This document shows, piece by piece, positions 39,823 through 40,386 of a DNA stretch of 40,386 bases. The stretch's first letter is position 1, and every line of letters begins with the position of its first letter. The notes under the pieces are model-generated. The model did no database searches, was not told where the DNA came from, and saw nothing but the letters and a program-made list of their open reading frames with translations. The stretch lies in contig CAICTM010000991.1 in assembly GCA_903772945.1 (NCBI GenBank), positions 1 through 40,386 of the forward strand. The letters are read 5' to 3'. This stretch comes from Seminavis robusta. Lineage: Eukaryota; Bacillariophyta; Bacillariophyceae; Naviculales; Naviculaceae. The position numbers and the translations under genes were made by a program.

Positions 39823-40386
39823 TCATCCGTCGACTGTGACTCTTTGACCAGCTTTGAAGACGGCCCGATATGTGTCTTGCCAGTTGTCGAAAACCTCGGC
39901 AATTGAATCTAGTGGGTTTTCCTTCAACACGAGCAAGTCAGCAACCTTCCCCTCCTCGACGGATCCAATCTCCGTGTCGAGTTCTAGCAATTGAGCGGCG
40001 TTGATAGTAGCAGATTGAAGAACTTGCAATGGAGACATCCCGCTCTCTTCTAGAAGGCCGAGCCCCGTCAACTGATGGCGTCTCATTTCGGCTAGCAGAT
40101 CAGAACCGTAGCAGATTTTGATCCCCGCTTCTTGAGCAATGGAAATAGCTCGCTTTCCAGACTCGAGAACGGAGTCTACTTTCGCGATCATTTCCTTGGA
40201 AAGACCGTTTTGGATGCCCTCCTTTGCTAATGCGTCATATGTTGCCAGGGTGGGGACAAGATATGTGTCGTTCTTTGCCATGAATTCTGCGGCCTGGGTA
40301 TCGAGAAGATTTCCGTGTTCAATGCTCTTAACTCCCGCCTTGACGGATTGGATGATGGCCCTTGGAGTGTAAGCATGGCCATGACA
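39823..40386 (-). CDS. Amidohydrolase, C-terminal half (partial at window edge)
   Basis: The frame is open from the window's right edge (40386) to TGA at 39825-39823, 187 residues. It holds the second half of the amidohydrolase barrel: CHGHAYTPRAI with a metal-ligand His, AGVKSIEHGNLLD with a further His, and IKICYGSDLL with the catalytic Asp. Then comes the C-terminal sandwich (TINAAQLL, IGSVEEGKVADLLVL) that closes this superfamily. No stop or frameshift is seen. The first visible residues follow almost exactly where the plus-strand half at 37698 loses similarity. It is either the end of a separate complete gene beyond the edge, or the detached half of the same gene after an inversion. Confidence 0.75.
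   Translation of the reverse strand, partial: CHGHAYTPRAIIQSVKAGVKSIEHGNLLDTQAAEFMAKNDTYLVPTLATYDALAKEGIQNGLSKEMIAKVDSVLESGKRAISIAQEAGIKICYGSDLLAEMRRHQLTGLGLLEESGMSPLQVLQSATINAAQLLELDTEIGSVEEGKVADLLVLKENPLDSIAEVFDNWQDTYRAVFKAGQRVTVDG

Noticed and set aside
37698..40386. One spliced gene joining the two amidohydrolase parts
   Set aside because: The parts are on opposite strands, so ordinary splicing cannot join them.

Overview
The window reads as nuclear DNA of a stramenopile alga, most likely a diatom. The grounds are: a decayed Ty1/copia polymerase of the type common in diatoms; two heat-shock-factor (HSF) DNA-binding-domain genes of different subfamilies; a spliced gene with the stramenopile DUF6824-type domain (RGK...GN.RFR motif); short GT-AG introns (94-178 bp); and long, single-exon, low-complexity proteins. 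The species cannot be named from sequence alone.

Layout. 1-2819: 3' part of a dead copia-type element with a 471-bp LTR bounded by TGTTGGA...TCCAACA. 3287-3835 (+): open fragment with a SAP-like C-terminus. 4468-9381 (-): 1637-residue disordered protein with SUMO-interaction-like motifs (VIDVT three times, plus VICVDED and VIILDDE). 13453-15379 (+): spliced HSF-like factor, 555 aa. 15493-18921 (-): 1142-residue single-span membrane protein with a Ser/Thr/Pro-rich stalk. 19861-21690 (-): spliced canonical HSF, 498 aa. 25629-27314 (+): 561-residue unknown protein. 27355-33062: repeat-rich block without recognised genes. 35771-37045 (+): four-exon DUF6824-type gene, 322 aa. 37698-38468 (+) and 39823-40386 (-): N- and C-terminal halves of an amidohydrolase on opposite strands.

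The most unusual content is non-genic. (1) TACCGGTA occurs at least 25 times against about 0.6 expected at uniform base composition. Where ACCGGT falls in coding sequence I always find it read as ACC-GGT (Thr-Gly). (2) Several short elements with terminal inverted repeats (TIRs) are filled with one short word repeated many times: TTTCTTAC, GTCCTA/TAGGAC, GTTAGTTTCACG and TAGGAGACGAT. One has a TTA target duplication. Another interrupts a repeat whose uninterrupted copy is also in the window. (3) A cluster of twelve near-palindromes around CCAACTGG shows paired changes in its arms. (4) The two amidohydrolase halves would join almost exactly if a segment of about 2 kb were inverted.

The genes form no operon-like unit. 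Two transcription factors flank a surface-protein gene, with the first HSF gene and the membrane-protein gene convergent (113 bp between stop codons). Intron positions and starts come from splice signals and domain continuity by eye; no transcript data or searches were available.
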